Below are positions 1-11,912 of a stretch of DNA of 64,000 bases, in pieces. The translations under genes and the position numbers were made by a program. Source of the DNA: Capsaspora owczarzaki ATCC 30864 (lineage: Eukaryota; Opisthokonta; Filasterea); assembly GCF_000151315.2 (NCBI RefSeq), contig NW_011887297.1, forward strand, positions 1,031,587 to 1,095,586. The letters run 5' to 3'. The notes beneath the pieces are model-generated. The model was not told where the DNA came from, did not search any database, and saw only the letters and a list, made by a program, of their open reading frames with translations. Within the stretch, counting starts at the first letter, position 1. Every line of letters begins with the position of its first letter.

Positions 1-3000
1 GTGGTCGTGGTATGCCTCTTGCTGGGCATTCCAATTGGCGCTGGGATCGTAGTAGTTTTCGTAAGCCTTGTCGTACCCGGCAAATTGAGGAGCTTGTCGA
101 TTGAAACCAGCAATCCCAGCGGCCACAGACGAAGGACTGGATCGCCACTCTTCTGTTGACATTGATGCTGATTGTTGGTAAGGCGAAAAGTTGGCAGCAG
201 CAGCAGCAGACCGTGATCCGTTCGCACTGTAAGGATCGAACATCATCGGGAGGTATGCCGAGAGATGCTGCTGTTGCTGTTGGTGTTGGTGTTGCTGCTG
301 CTGTTGGTGTTGGTGTTGTTGGTGTTGTTGTTGTTGTTGCTGCTGCTGTTGTTGCTGCGCCTGCTGTTGGAACAGATGCGCCGATTGCTGCTGCTGTATC
401 TGTTGTAGCTGCAGTGCTTGCAGCGCAGCTGCGGCGGTCTGCGGTTGTTGAAGCAATCCTTCAGCGGTGGTCGGCTGGCCAGCTGCGGCAAACTCGACGC
501 CGCGATGTGGCGCAAACATCGAGCCGCGGGCAGCCAACTGTTGCATGACTTGAAAAGTTTGCGCAGGATCCAGACCGCCAAGCTGGCCGAGCTGGTTGTA
601 GAGTTGTTGCTGGTGCTGTTGCAGGATGTACAGACGCAAAAGCTCTTGTTGCTGCAGCAACAAGGGGTTGGATGAAGCCGGCGCTGCCGTCATGTTGCCC
701 TGCACAACAGTTGAAGCCGGCGCAGGCGCAGAAGGAACAGGCAATGCCGAAGAGGTGGTGGTTGCTGCGGATGTAGAGCCCCCATCCCAAGCAGAGCGGA
801 CTGCATGCGCCAAGGTGGCGCTTGTTGATGCGTCGGCAGGTAGGTTGGATTGAGGCACAACCTGGCCTTCAGGCCCCACGTCGCCAAAGGAGAGGGACAG
901 CACGGCCGAGTCGGCAGTAATCTTGGGCCCGTTGGCAATCACGACAGGCGGGAGTTCCGCGATGCGAACAAAGCCAGCCGATCCCAACGAAATCGAGCCT
1001 CGGTTGGACGAGGTTCGGGATAAAGGCTCAGAGTCAGAGTCGCCCGCATCCTTGGTTTGCTGCATCTCGGCCGAGCTTGGAAAAAAAAAAAAGGCTTCGG
1101 AAGTTGTTGTTGGGGCAGCAACCGCGACGACAGTGGACTTGACCTGTCCCTGACCCATGGCCGGTAAGCGGATGCGGGGCCAGTCGACCATCCAAGTCCA
1201 AGAGCGCCGTGCGCGAGCTATAGTGGGCAGTGTTGGGCGTGCCACGCACACCCAAAAGGATGCGTTGACGTTGCTCTCCAGGAAGACGCACGACGAGATC
1301 GTACAAAGGTTCCGCCTTTGGCGGGTGATCCGCCGCTGCTGCGGCTCCTGAAGATGCGGCTACTGATGAGATGCCACTCGGTGCAACGTTGCTTGAAGCA
1401 ACAGAAGTGGAGGTCGGTCGGTGAGCAATGGTGACCGGCGGCTGGCCTCCCATCACCTGCGCTCCAGCTCCAAGCGAGGGTGGTTGAGCGGACGTGGCCG
1501 TCTTCAGTTGCTGTTGTTGGTTTGGCAGCTGCTGCGACGAATGGTGTTGTTGCGCAGAATGCTGCTGGAGTGCATGCTGTTGCGATTGTTGCTGCGAAGG
1601 TTGCTGTTGTGAATGATGTTGCTGCTGTGAATGATGTTGCTGCTGGGCGCTCCGATGGTCATCACCGCCTCGCGGTTCTCGATGCAAAATGGATGGAACG
1701 GTGCCATTGCTGGTTGCGGAGCCGGCTCGAGGGGCAGTCGACGACGTGGTTGAAGGCGCGCCCAATGCGCGCCAGGAACTGGACGGGGCATGCGAGTGGT
1801 GCAGGTCCATTTCAGCATGCGCACGTTGTTGAGGGTGCGACGCCGCGCCGCCACTGTTTGCGGCAGCCGAATACAACAGACCGGGCGTGTGCGCAGCAGC
1901 AGCACTACTGCCAGAGGACGATGGACTCGCTTGCTGTTGCTGAGGTTGGTGGTGTTGCTGTTGCTGTTGCTGCTGCTGTTGCTGTTGTTGCTGCTGCAGC
2001 TGCTGCTGCTTTTTCTCCTGCATGCGCTTTTCAAGCTCTGCAAGCTTTTGCTGAGCACCTTGAGCACTCCGCTCGCGCATTACCCGCTCTTCCTCTTGTC
2101 GGCGAGCTCGGGCACGTTCGATGCCTTCACGCATTGCCTCCCTGGTCGCATCGTCGTCCAAGACGGCGTCGCCGCCGGCGGATGCAAAGTGCGACGAATG
2201 CGACTGGGAATGACTGTGCGCACCTGGTGCAGAGGTATGATGAGGCTGCTGGTGGTGCGAGTGCTGCTGGTGCGAGTGCTGCTGGTGCGAGTGCTGCTGC
2301 TGAGAATGAAGCACGCCCGCATACGATGTAGCAGACGTCGAGCTGCGCGCGGGAGCGTCATGGCCGTGTCCATGAGTCGATGCCGACGACGAGTTGTGTG
2401 GGGGATAGTGATGCGTTGGCGCATGATGCACGTGACTGACATGCGCGTTCGAGTGTGAGAGTGAATGCTGCGGCTGGTGGTGCTGCGAATGGTGCTGCTG
2501 TTGGTGGTGAGCGTGAGAGGTCGAGGACGTGGAATGAGCGGAGGAGGTGGTGGTGTTCGACGAATGGTGAGAATGTGAGGCAGTGGTGGTTGGGCTGGAG
2601 GAGCGCGGAGCCATGGCGGAAGACGGACCAGAGTGGGACACAATGGGAGAGGGCTGTGGCAGCGTCGACAGCTCTCGCTCGACCTCTGACGACCAGTCCA
2701 GGTGCTCTTCGGCGGGAGAGTTGCGGGAGCCCGATGCAACCTGTGCGGCGGCAATAGCAGCTTTTGAGGAGGTGGAGCTGGAGGTCGAGTCCGGCTTGAC
2801 CGGGGTTGTGCTGTTTTTGACGGATGTCGACAATCCATTGGTTGCTGGAGGCTTTGTGGTCGATCCAGAAGAAGAAGAAGTGGTAGAAGCAGAAGAGGAA
2901 GAAGAAGGAGTGGCAAGCTGAGCGGCTTCAAAGTCCATGTCCTCGTCTTCCGCCATCCATCGGGAAGGGTTCTTGGGCTCTGGGGCTGCGTTGGCGTTGG

Positions 3001-3646
3001 AGTGTTGCGTTCCAACCCGTGCATCGCCAGAGATCATTGTGGGAGAATTGGCACCGCCACCCCGAGCACGCCAGCCGCTGTCAGGGAGGGCGCGGGAACG
3101 ATTCGAGCCATCCTCGTCGTGACGATTGGGCGGAGGAGAGTCACTTGCCCTTGGTCCGCCGCGCCCAGCTGCACCGGTGGAGCCGGCTGTGACAGACGGC
3201 GACGCAGCACGACCACCGCTTCGCCAGGGAGATGCGACACCACCTGCAGCACTGTGCTGCTCACGAGCGCCAGCAGCAGCAGCACCAGCAGCAGCGTCCG
3301 AGGCACTACTGCCGGTTGACGAGGTCGTGGCACCAACGCCGTTCCCAGAGGCCGCCGAAGTCGTGCTGTTTGGTGAATGACCAACCACCGCGGCCGTCCA
3401 GGAGGACACTCCCGCCAGTCCGGACGCCGAGGAGTGAGGCTGGGCGCCGCTGTGCTGGGTGGCTGAATTGCTGGACGACGACGGCGACGACAACGATGCC
3501 GACGCTGCAGCCGCCGCCGCTGCCGTGGCTGCGTCTGACGCTGCCCCTTGCTCGCGCTTGAGGCTGGGCAAGCTCGAGGGCTTGAGTGGCGCCACCGCGC
3601 GGTGACTCTGCCCAGAGAAGCCGCCGCCTTTGCCAGAGGAAGACAT
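1..3646 (-). CDS. Unidentified glutamine/serine/histidine-rich protein (3' end beyond window)
   Basis: I do not recognise this protein. Exon 1 is 1155-3646 and begins at the ATG at 3646, 26 bases from a long T tract (an A tract in the mRNA). A second exon, 1-1075, runs off the window; I infer a GTCAGG donor at 1154 and an AG acceptor at 1076 because the frame then continues in phase. The protein is almost entirely low complexity: poly-Ala and Ser near the N-terminus, His/Gln/Ser repeats in the middle, and long poly-Gln runs near 1930-2010 and 270-360. Ordered patches are a short acidic stretch (AEDEDMDFE), a charged Arg/Glu coiled-coil segment just before the first poly-Gln, and a short hydrophobic patch (PLYDLVVRLPGEQRQRILL) before the intron. 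It resembles disordered RNA-granule or PRRC2-like scaffolds, but that likeness is weak and only compositional. Confidence 0.6.
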
Positions 3647-4444
3647 GATTATTGTTTTGTTCAAAGCTCTGTTTTTTTTTTTTTTTTTTTTTTTTTTTTT
3701 GATAATTTTTTGTCATTTCGCAACGGTTAACAAACAGCTGTGAGCACATCAAAGAAGGAAACAAGGGGAACATGGACAACAGCAGCAAAGATGGATCACA
3801 CCCCAATTCGGACAATCGGGAGCGAAGCATGGAAAAGTCGAAAGGAATCACAGTTTTGAAAAAAAAAAAAAAAGCAGATCTGTGTTTTTGTTTTGGAGCT
3901 TTGGCTTTTGGATGAGATGATTCGTGGGCTGACAGTGCGAAACGAGTTTGAACGCTGTCGAAGGAACGCGCGAGTTCCAGAAAGTGCCACTGAGGAGGCG
4001 GGAGGCGGGACGAGACGAGTGGATTGTCGAGAACGCCTTCACTTCAATTTCAATTCGATTCCGAAAGCTTTGCCCCGAGTGTCCTTCCACTCAATTTCTG
4101 CATCCATCCGACCGCTCGATCAGGCTCGCTCGGGACATTTCTCAAACTGAAAGAAACGAAAACAACCACAGCAAACACAAAGAAAACGGGGGGAACAATC
4201 GCACCAACCTGCGGACAAGTAGAACAAGAAAAAACAAAAAGAAAACTGAATTGAATCTGAGAGGACCAGAAAGATTGAAACGATGATGGTCCCCACGCCC
4301 CGCTTTCACAAACACCTTACACTCTGATGTTGATTTTCACAATTCTTCTCTTCGTCGAGGGGTCTATTTCGTTGATTTCGCCGTGAATAAAGTTGCTTGC
4401 CAGTTCAAACTTTTTCCTTTTTTTTTTGTTTTTTTTTTTTGAAA
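3647..4444. promoter_or_regulatory. Divergent intergenic region
   Basis: This 0.8-kb stretch separates two divergently transcribed genes and so must hold both promoters. It contains T-rich runs at both ends, the second (about 4418-4440) ending four bases before the plus-strand ATG. No credible coding exon or RNA gene is seen. Confidence 0.5.
3672..3700. repeat. 29-bp poly(dA:dT) tract
   Basis: Uninterrupted T run (A run on the minus strand) 26 bases upstream of the start codon of the glutamine-rich gene. It probably lies in its promoter or 5' leader. Confidence 0.9.
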
Positions 4445-5998
4445 ATGCGACAAACGCGCGCAACGCAGGCGCAGCAGACAACACGCGCCGAGGCTGCCGC
4501 GCCCATGGTCGCTCACACCGCACCAGAGGTAGAGGACGAGCCTGTGACGACGGGCGGGCGCAGGAGGAACCGCCAGCTCGTGAGCGCGACGGCGAGAACG
4601 ACCCCTGTTTCACAGCCGAAAGCGGCAATCATGCAGAGCGCAGCCACAGCCCATCCGACGGCGACGGCAACGGCGGCTCAGCCGAGTACAGAGCAACAAC
4701 AGGACTGCGCGGTGGTACGCCCGCCAGTGGGCCGCTCGACCAGGCATGCGGCAAAGGCAGCAGAGCAGCCGCGCGTCGTTCAAAAAAGTGAAACAGAGCG
4801 GGGCATTGCATCGCCTTCGGTGGCTCTGCTCGTCGATCACCAGCCGCCCGCACTTGGTGCCATGAACCAAACAGTGTCCGTGTCTGATTCTTCAACGGCA
4901 GTTGCTCGGGAGCGCGGTGCTCGAGCTCAAGTCGTCGGCCCTGCCGCCACGGATCCAAAGCACCAAATGGACCAAGGCGCCGACGCCGAGCTCCCGCCAC
5001 AGCGCGTGCGGTCGGCTAAACGCCTGGCTCAATTTATGCCGATCGGAATAGCAGTGCTGGACAACGAGAGCGATGGAGCTGTACTCGTGAGCCGTTCCAA
5101 ATCCAGCCGGGATGAACCGAACGAGAACGCTGCCGCCAACATTCTGAGCAGTGCATTTTCCGACAAGTCGAGAGGATTGTCTGCCAAGCTGGACAGGCCG
5201 ACCAGCACGGTCGCGGCCGCAATGTCAGAGACCCAATCGTCCCAATCTCCCAAATCGTCCCCGTCGGCGGTCACGCCCAGGGAACGCCTTGCCTCGTTTC
5301 GACCCTCGTCTGTTCCACGCCAACCTCTGACCAGCTTGCCAGTGAGTCGGCTCGGAACGCCCAATGGCACCCCTCCAGGCAAAACAGAGCTGTTACGCTC
5401 GTCGATGCGCGCGTCCTTGCTGCACCAGGCCACCGCTAACAGGCAGATTCTGCAAGCGTCGCGTCGATCGGTTGCGAGCCAGGACTCTCCGAGATCTCCC
5501 GTGGAGCGTCGTGCAGCGGCTGTAGCAGCGCAGGATGCATTTTCGTTCTTGCAAGATGACTCTGATTCCAACGAGGAGGTGCAGCACTCCCAGTCACCCC
5601 GCAGTACCCCTCGTCGCTCTCTCGGACGCGTTGCTGGAGCAAGCCCGCGTCCTAGTGCTGCAACGACTCAGCACAGTGCGGATAGAAGCAGCTCTGGTCG
5701 TCGGTACGGAACTGGTCAAAAGGACAAGTCCAAATCTCACAGCCACAAGACCGCTGTATGTCATGCCGTTCGCTTTTTATTGGTGCAAAGCAGAAAGGAA
5801 AGGGGGGGGGGAAGGGCAAAGAGGACAGGATTGCCGTGGTTGATTTACAAACTTGGTCAAACTTGGTTGTGTGCATGAAAGGCAAACCCTGCGCGCGAAG
5901 CATACTTTGAGCAAATGCGTATCGAGCTGGCCGCTGCGGAGGATTTCTCTCTCGAGATGGAGGTGGTAAAGCCAACCTTTTCTGCTCAGTTTCGTTAA
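4445..5998 (+). CDS. Sororin-like cohesin regulator (tentative)
   Basis: Two exons, 4445-5755 and 5882-5998, give a 475-residue protein; the junction is phase 0 with a GTATGT donor. The long first exon is basic, Ser/Pro-rich and predicted disordered, with many SP/TP sites (for example SPRSPVERR), as expected for a CDK target. The second exon encodes a compact conserved-looking tail, REAYFEQMRIELAAAEDFSL, followed by acidic residues. That pattern (aromatic-rich helix, then E-x-F-x-L before an acidic end) resembles the C-terminal sororin domain that binds the cohesin SA subunit, as in human CDCA5 (MNAQFEEAEQFDLLVE). Known family members protect cohesin from WAPL in S/G2. The identification rests on this short tail, on composition and on length, so it is tentative. 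A cryptic GTAAAG donor lies near the 3' end. Confidence 0.5.
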
Positions 5999-6264
5999 CT
6001 TGTTGCTCGATTGTTGATTTGTGTTGAGAGTTTACGTTTGTAGTCTTTGAGATAATCTTTGGTCTGTTCCGACGCGTGCATGTCAATGTCAAATTGCTTT
6101 TTGCTGAAATCCCTTTCAACCACTGAAACTCCATACTACGGGGAGCAAGGGGAAAGGGCCAAGGATGGGTGTCAGATCAAGCCTTTCGATTCTCACACAC
6201 GCGTGCAAATGCTGTACATTGTTCCTGATTCAATAGAGTAATTCACTCTTCAAATTACACTAAA

Positions 6265-7473
6265 ATGGGCTACATTTTCGATCCGCTCGTGCTGCAGGCC
6301 GTTGCAAAGGAAGGCATTGCCAAGAAGCTCAAGACGAAGGATCTCTTTGCATACATTGCCGAGAAGGTGAGTTGTATGCCCCCTCCCCGGCTCATAGCAG
6401 TCCGCCCAAATCCATCACTCCGCCCCGCATCGAGCACCCCCATGCTCAATTTGTGTGGGGACCAGAGACGGGGGGGTGAGCACTGGAATCGGGTGATCCA
6501 CCTCCGATCGTTCCTTCCAATCAGACCCCGACGCCGACGCCCTCATCGCACAAAGTCGGTCCTTGCTCGAGGCGTGGAGGAGAGGGTGGTGGTGGTGCTT
6601 GAGTTTGCACACTCCCGTAGTGATGATGCTCAGGAGCGAAGGGCAGCAGGCAGCGGATGGGCAGCGGTGGGCAGCTGTTGCCAAAAAACCTCACGCCACA
6701 ATCCAAATCCTTGTCTCGTTGCCTCCTCTCATTCATGCATCCCACACAGCGCTTGTTGTCAACTCGATACACAATGCTCACTCTTCTCATTTTCAAACAA
6801 ATGGGCTTCTCTCTGTGCCTTTGAAAACACGACGACAGCTCGCCGAGAAGTACCCGGGTCACATTGACGTCAACGCCGCTGCCGTGTTCAACAACGCAGG
6901 TGGCGCCATGGGCACCATGTATGTGCTCCATGCCAGCATCACCGAATGTAAGAGACCTTGACTTGCTCATCTCGCTCACACAGACCCGCCCATTTCACAT
7001 TTGGAGGTCTGGGAACTGCTGCGATCCTCAGCGCGTGTTGTGATCTGATCTGATTGCCATCCTCTCTAACACTAAGAATTGTTCCGTGCGTTTCGCTCAC
7101 CCGAAAAAAAAAACCATCAGACGTCATCATCTTTGGCTCGCCCATCGGTACCGAGGGTCACACTGGCCGATTCATGGCCGATGATTACTTTACCATCCTC
7201 GAAGGCGAGCAATGGGCGTTTGGCGAGTCTGACACTGAGCGCAGCGTCTTCCGCCCCGGCGACATGCACCATCTGCCCCGCGGCACGGCAAAGGCCTACC
7301 GCATCCCCGACCACTGCTTTGCCCTCGAGTATGCTCGCGGCTTCATCCCGGCCATGCTCCCGTTCGGATTTGCCGACACCTTCTTCTCCACCCTTGACTT
7401 TAACACTCTCGGTCGCACCGTGGCCATCTATGCCAAGCGCACTATTGCCGAGTTGCTGCAAGGAAAGATTTAA
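6265..7473 (+). CDS. ERG2: Sterol C8 isomerase (ERG2 / sigma-1 receptor family)
   Basis: Three exons (6265-6366, 6839-6947, 7121-7473) encode 187 residues. The family converts delta-8 to delta-7 sterols in the endoplasmic reticulum; the animal branch became the sigma-1 receptor. Visible signatures are FNNAGGAMGTMYVLHAS, then IIFGSPIGTEGHTG, ADDYFTIL, the His-His pair in DMHHLPRG, and ALEYARGFIPAMLPFG, all in yeast Erg2 order. The FNNAGGAMG, GTEGHTG and ADDYFTI forms match fungal ERG2 better than human SIGMAR1. The odd point is the N-terminus: the model begins at MGYIFDPLVL, which aligns just after the membrane anchor of yeast Erg2, and no anchor is encoded here. An upstream exon may have been missed, or the protein may lack the anchor. 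Confidence 0.92.
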
Positions 7474-7889
7474 GCAAGATGTCTTCTGATTGGCATGGGC
7501 TGTGTGCAGCGCCGCTCACGAATGGTCAAGCTTTGTTTTTGCGGATGCACATTCAGTGTCTACAGCGACGACCCGCCCTTTGTTTCGATAATAATAAATA
7601 CCAAAATAGTTTCGTGATATCAACGGAAGACGCAGGAGCTGCGAAACTTTCGTGTTTTTTTACTTGTTCGTTTTGTTTGTTTTTTTCCTTCTCCCATTAT
7701 CCTGCCGCCTTGAATCAACCGAGGGTACCGACCGGTGGTTTAGACATATGCATCTTTGTATGCTAGTGGTGGAGGTAGTGGTGGTGGTGGTGGTGGTGGT
7801 GATTCGGAAGACTTGTTTGTTTGACAAGAAAAGGGGGGGTTGGCTACACACGGTCAAAAACAAATCGTTGAGAGGGGAGGGGGGCAAAG
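7474..7889. other. Convergent intergenic region
   Basis: Shared 3' flank of the plus-strand ERG2 gene and the minus-strand clathrin light chain gene. It contains AATAAATA-like A/T-rich sequence near 7591 and a short GGT-rich simple repeat near 7768-7801. No gene seen. Confidence 0.5.
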
Positions 7890-9177
7890 TTAGCGAACAA
7901 GAGGAGACTGCTTGAGCTGCAGGAAGATGGTACGCATGCGCGCCGTGTCCTTGGTGCCCTTGGCGCTCTTGGGGTTGAAATCGACGAGCTTGCTCACACG
8001 CTCCCACTCGTTGCCAGAGCCAGCCTCATCGCGCTCTCGGATGAAGACGGCCTCGGCCTCACTGCAACAGATGCGCAGAAGACGAGACTGCCAGTCAGGG
8101 GAGAACGTAGCAACTGGCAAAAAACCGAATGAAAATTGCGACCTACCGGTTGTTCTTTTTGCTCTTGACAAGCTGCTCGTCGTAGCGAGTCTGCCAATCT
8201 TGGAGATCCTTCTTACCCTGCACGGAGCGAGCGCGTGAGTGTGAATGCGTTGTGTGTATCTGTGGGTTGAAAATGGGGCCCTCCGGGTTCCATCATACCT
8301 TTGCCAAAAGCGAGTCCTTGGCTGCCTTCTCTTGGGCATCCTTCTCGCTCAGGCGCTGTTCTCGCTCGGCGCGCCAAGCACTAGAGCGCACAATCGACAC
8401 AAGAACAGCCGAGGTCAGACCAGGGAGCACAGAACTCAACCTCTCAAAAGGGGGCTGCTTACCGGATGGCCTCGCCTTCGCCCATGGCGGCATCGACGGC
8501 GCCGACCGCGGCATAGCGATCGTTGCTGTGGGGCTCGCTGGTCTGCTGCTGCTGCTGTTGCTGCTCAGTCTCGGCGGGTGCTCCGAACGCCGAGGAGGAC
8601 GAATCGCCAAAGGCAGCGTCGCTGCTCCAAGCCTGCGTCGTGCCAAACGGGTTGATTCCCACCACAATATCAGACATCGATGATGGTCAGTGAACGCATA
8701 TCACCAGTCACACTCAATCGGCGACCAACGACAAACCAAACAAGATTATTAAAAAAAAAAAAAAAAAAAAAAAGATCGCTGGTTTTTTTTCAATTCACAT
8801 CTTCGTCTCGTTGGCGTTCTGCAGGCACAATCGGCAGACAAGCCAACGAGGGAGTGGAGGTTGGAGTGCCGGCATGCGATTGCCGCGAGCCAGGCAAATG
8901 GTGGTCTCCATTCAAGGGCCCACGAAGCAGAAAAAACAGCAAAAAAAAAAAACCAACAAACTCAAAAAGAAACTGCCTGATGATGACTTGCCTCCTGCGA
9001 CGCGGCATTGACGGCGCTCAGGGCAGCGGCGGTGGCGTCGCCGTTGTCGAAGGCAGCAAAGCCCTCGTCGGTGCCAAAGTCAGCGGCAGGGACGTCGCCA
9101 GAGGCCGGGGCAGGAGCATCGAACGAGTCAAATTCGGCCTGCTCGCGAGCAAGAAATTCAGCAGTCGGGTCGCTCAT
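7890..9177 (-). CDS. CLTA/B-like: Clathrin light chain
   Basis: Five exons (8992-9177, 8463-8632, 8299-8380, 8147-8217, 7890-8061) give 226 residues. Clathrin light chain binds the heavy-chain hub and regulates coat assembly on plasma-membrane, Golgi and endosomal vesicles. The N-terminal part has AEFLAREQAEFDSFD and DEGFAAFD, matching the conserved light-chain segment that contacts heavy chain. The middle has RYAAVGAVDAAMGEGEAI leading into an alpha-helical heavy-chain-binding segment (AWRAEREQRLSEKDAQEKAA). The C-terminus NEWERVSKLVDFNPKSAK and the LKQSPLVR ending are diagnostic. Exon 1 appears to end at a GC donor (GAG|GCAAGT at 8991-8986), which keeps phase 0 with exon 2; no GT donor does. 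An ATG at 8677 is not used in this model because an in-frame stop lies just upstream of it. Confidence 0.93.
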
Positions 9178-9508
9178 TCTGTGTGTCTGTGGAAAACTGT
9201 AGGAAGACTGAGTTTTTTTGTAGAGTACGTGAAGAGTGATGACGATGCTTGTTGGCAACTACAGCACAGCACTTGGGAGGCGGGTAGATCGACAATGAAC
9301 AAGTCGGCTTGCTTTTTTTTTTTGTTTTGTTTTGGTTTTTTGAGAAAGAGACAACCAGAAAAACAAAAGGCGATCGTTATTGTTTGCTCACTCGCAGATC
9401 AGAGCAGAAGATCTGGAAATCCTCGAGAAACAAAGCATCTCAAGATCGCACTTGTGGTTTTAGGTCTCTTGCCACTCTTGTTTTTTGTGCTCCAATTGTA
9501 AGCCTTGG

Positions 9509-9544
<36 letters not shown>

Positions 9545-9783
9545 GCTCTCCGTTTTTTTGTGTGCTTGGTTTCCGGGCCACCGCTACTCCTCGGTGCTTG
9601 GATGTCATGGCAGCACGCATGCATGCACTGTTGCTCATTCGATGCTCCATCCGACGCCCTCACCAGCGCAACGCCAGCAGAGCGATCTGCGACGGCAAAA
9701 GAGCCAAAATCCAAACACTCACTTTTTGTTTTTGTTTTTGTTTTTTTGTTCCCCTTTGCTTCGCACTTTGCAGCATAGCAGCC
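9178..9783. promoter_or_regulatory. Divergent promoter region
   Basis: Region between the divergent clathrin light chain and Ras genes. It contains a 34-base T tract at 9510-9543 and several shorter T runs. No coding exon is supported. Confidence 0.5.
9510..9543. repeat. 34-bp poly(dA:dT) tract
   Basis: Pure T run in the Ras/clathrin divergent promoter. A second pure run of 32 T lies at 10150-10181 in the first Ras intron. Confidence 0.9.
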
Positions 9784-10145
9784 ATGTCTGACGCATCCAG
9801 CGACGCCACCTCTGTCCACGTTGTCGTTGTCGGCCCTGGTGGTGTTGGCAAGTCCGCCATCACACTGTCCTTCATGCGCAACCAGTAAGTCGCTGTTCCA
9901 TTGTTCTCTGCTTGTTTTTTTTTTTTTTTTTAAATTGATTCTATTTTTGCGAACTGGTCCTTTTTTTTTTCGATTTGAGTTCTTCGGACTCTGGCGCGAA
10001 GAAGCAGCCATCTTGTGCGCGCTTCTATTCGAATTCGACTTGCATGTGGTTGAGAGCGAGAAGGGGAGCGAGAGAGACGGCAAGAGGCAAAGAGCCAAAC
10101 AGAAAGAAAAAAAAAAAGAAAAAAAAAAAGCAGTGTGGTGTTGTT

Positions 10146-10182
<37 letters not shown>

Positions 10183-11912
10183 GTTAGCAACCCGTTTTTC
10201 TGTTTTATTTTTTATTTTATTTTGGTTGCTTTGGGGGTTGGCTGACTCTGCTCGCACAACAAGGACCGGGAAGAGCTCATGCTTGACGATGATGGAGGGG
10301 AGCATGTCCGGCTCAGGGGTTGGTTCTCGGGTGTCGGGAACGGTTCCTGTGCTTTCGCTGTTCCAAAAGCAACCAAATGTCTATTATTATTATTATTATT
10401 GTTTTTTTGTTTGTTTTTTTCATTCGTCCCGCGCTCTCTCTGGCGTTGGTTGCCGCGCAATGTTTCTCTTTCTCTCACTTGTTGGTTTGTTGTGATGTTT
10501 TTGCTCAGGTTCATCGAGGAATACGATCCCACTATTGGTATGGTTGTTGCCAGCAGGTTGGCGCTGCATTGATTTTTTTTTCCCTTTTTTCTGTTTCTTC
10601 TCCGTTGTTGACCGCTTTGACGGAGTGGGAAACGAGTGGACCGAGCGGCACTGCCCCATGAAATGGAGGGGGGGGGGTTTGCGAGATCGCATGTGTCTAC
10701 TCTGATTCTTGGGAGGTGGATCGGTATTGCGTTGCTGGGCAAAGTGAGTCGCCCGCATCGGCTTTTTTTTTTTCTATTTATTTAAATCGAGATCAACCAC
10801 AACAACGGCATGTTGCGGCTGCACCACCATCGCACGCGCACACCCAACCGACGAGCCCCCCTTGGCAACGATCATCCACGCGCGTTTGTTTGTTGTGCTG
10901 GTCCGGCATCCACCTTTTTTGTCATCCTGCATTCAAAAACCAAACAATCACAAAAAAAAAAAAAAAAAAAAAACTTTCACGTTTCGGGTTTTTGTGGTTT
11001 TTGCTGGTTTATTTTTGTTATTATTGTTTCATTTTTATTTTTTAACTTGTTGTTCTCACCTCGACTGGTTGTCACGATGTTGCGCTTGAAAACACCACAG
11101 AGGACTCGTACTCGAAGGAGATTGTTGTTGATGGCAAGAAGATCAACCTCGAAATCGTCGACACTGCCGGCCAAGAAGAGTTCCGGTACGCTTCCCTTTT
11201 TTCATTACTTTTATGAGCACGTCGAGCTATTGGTGGGCAGCGCGGTGGCGTTTGAGCATACGGGGGAACGGGGTCGTTGAGCCACAGCTATTCTCTCTGT
11301 AGTTGGCTCTCACGATGTTCTGTTCTGTCAATCATACAGTGGTCTCTGGGGCGACAAGTTCATCCGCCAAGGCGATGGTTTCCTGTGCGTCTACTCGATT
11401 ACAGACAAGGCCACCTTCGCTGAGCTCGTTCAGTTCCGAAAGCAAATCCACCAAGTCAAGGACACCACCAAGGTACCAACAATCTTTGCCCAACCACACC
11501 AATTATTGGGGGGCCGTGGATGTTGCTCGTTTTTTGCTCTTTGTTTTGATGCAACTTGTTCACTTTCCCCTCCCCCTCCCTTCTTTCTTCGTAGGCTCCC
11601 ATGGTTATTGCCGGTAACAAGATCGATTTGGAGGACCAACGCGAGGTCTCGAACGACGAGGGCAAGGCTTTCGCCAAGGATTCTAGCGCTGTTTTCATTG
11701 AGACTTCCGCCAAGACGCGTACCAATATCGATGAGACGTTTACCAACCTTGTTCGCGAGGTGCTCAAGTTCCGCGCTGCCAACGGCACCCCTGCACCTGC
11801 TGCCGCTGCTGCACCTGCTGCCGCCAGCACGTCCAAGGCTGCTGATGCCACCAAGGCCTCCTCTGCCGCCGCTGCTGCTCCCAAGAAGAAGGGTGGTTGC
11901 ATGATTTTGTAA
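9784..11912 (+). CDS. Ras-family small GTPase
   Basis: Five exons (9784-9884, 10509-10537, 11101-11185, 11340-11472, 11595-11912) encode 221 residues. All G motifs are present: P-loop GPGGVGKS, effector loop YDPTIEDSY, DTAGQEEF with the catalytic Gln, GNKIDLED and the ETSAK box. The effector sequence is Ras/Rap-like rather than Rab- or Rho-like. The hypervariable tail is an Ala/Pro/Ser-rich linker followed by a KKKGG basic patch and a CMIL CaaX box; the terminal Leu predicts geranylgeranylation at the plasma membrane. Position 11 of the P-loop is Pro where canonical Ras has Ala, while the Gly12/13 equivalents are intact, so it should switch normally. The subfamily (Ras, Rap or Ras-like orphan) cannot be fixed by eye. 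Confidence 0.93.

Noticed and set aside
8459-8677. MSDIVVGINPFGTTQ as the start of clathrin light chain
   Set aside because: This would drop the conserved N-terminal segment encoded at 8992-9177, and an in-frame stop lies just upstream. It could be an alternative start, but the spliced model explains the family match better.
9510-9543. Poly(T) tracts as tails of processed retrogenes or LINE/SINE insertions
   Set aside because: No target duplications or element bodies accompany them, and they occur mainly at promoters and in introns.
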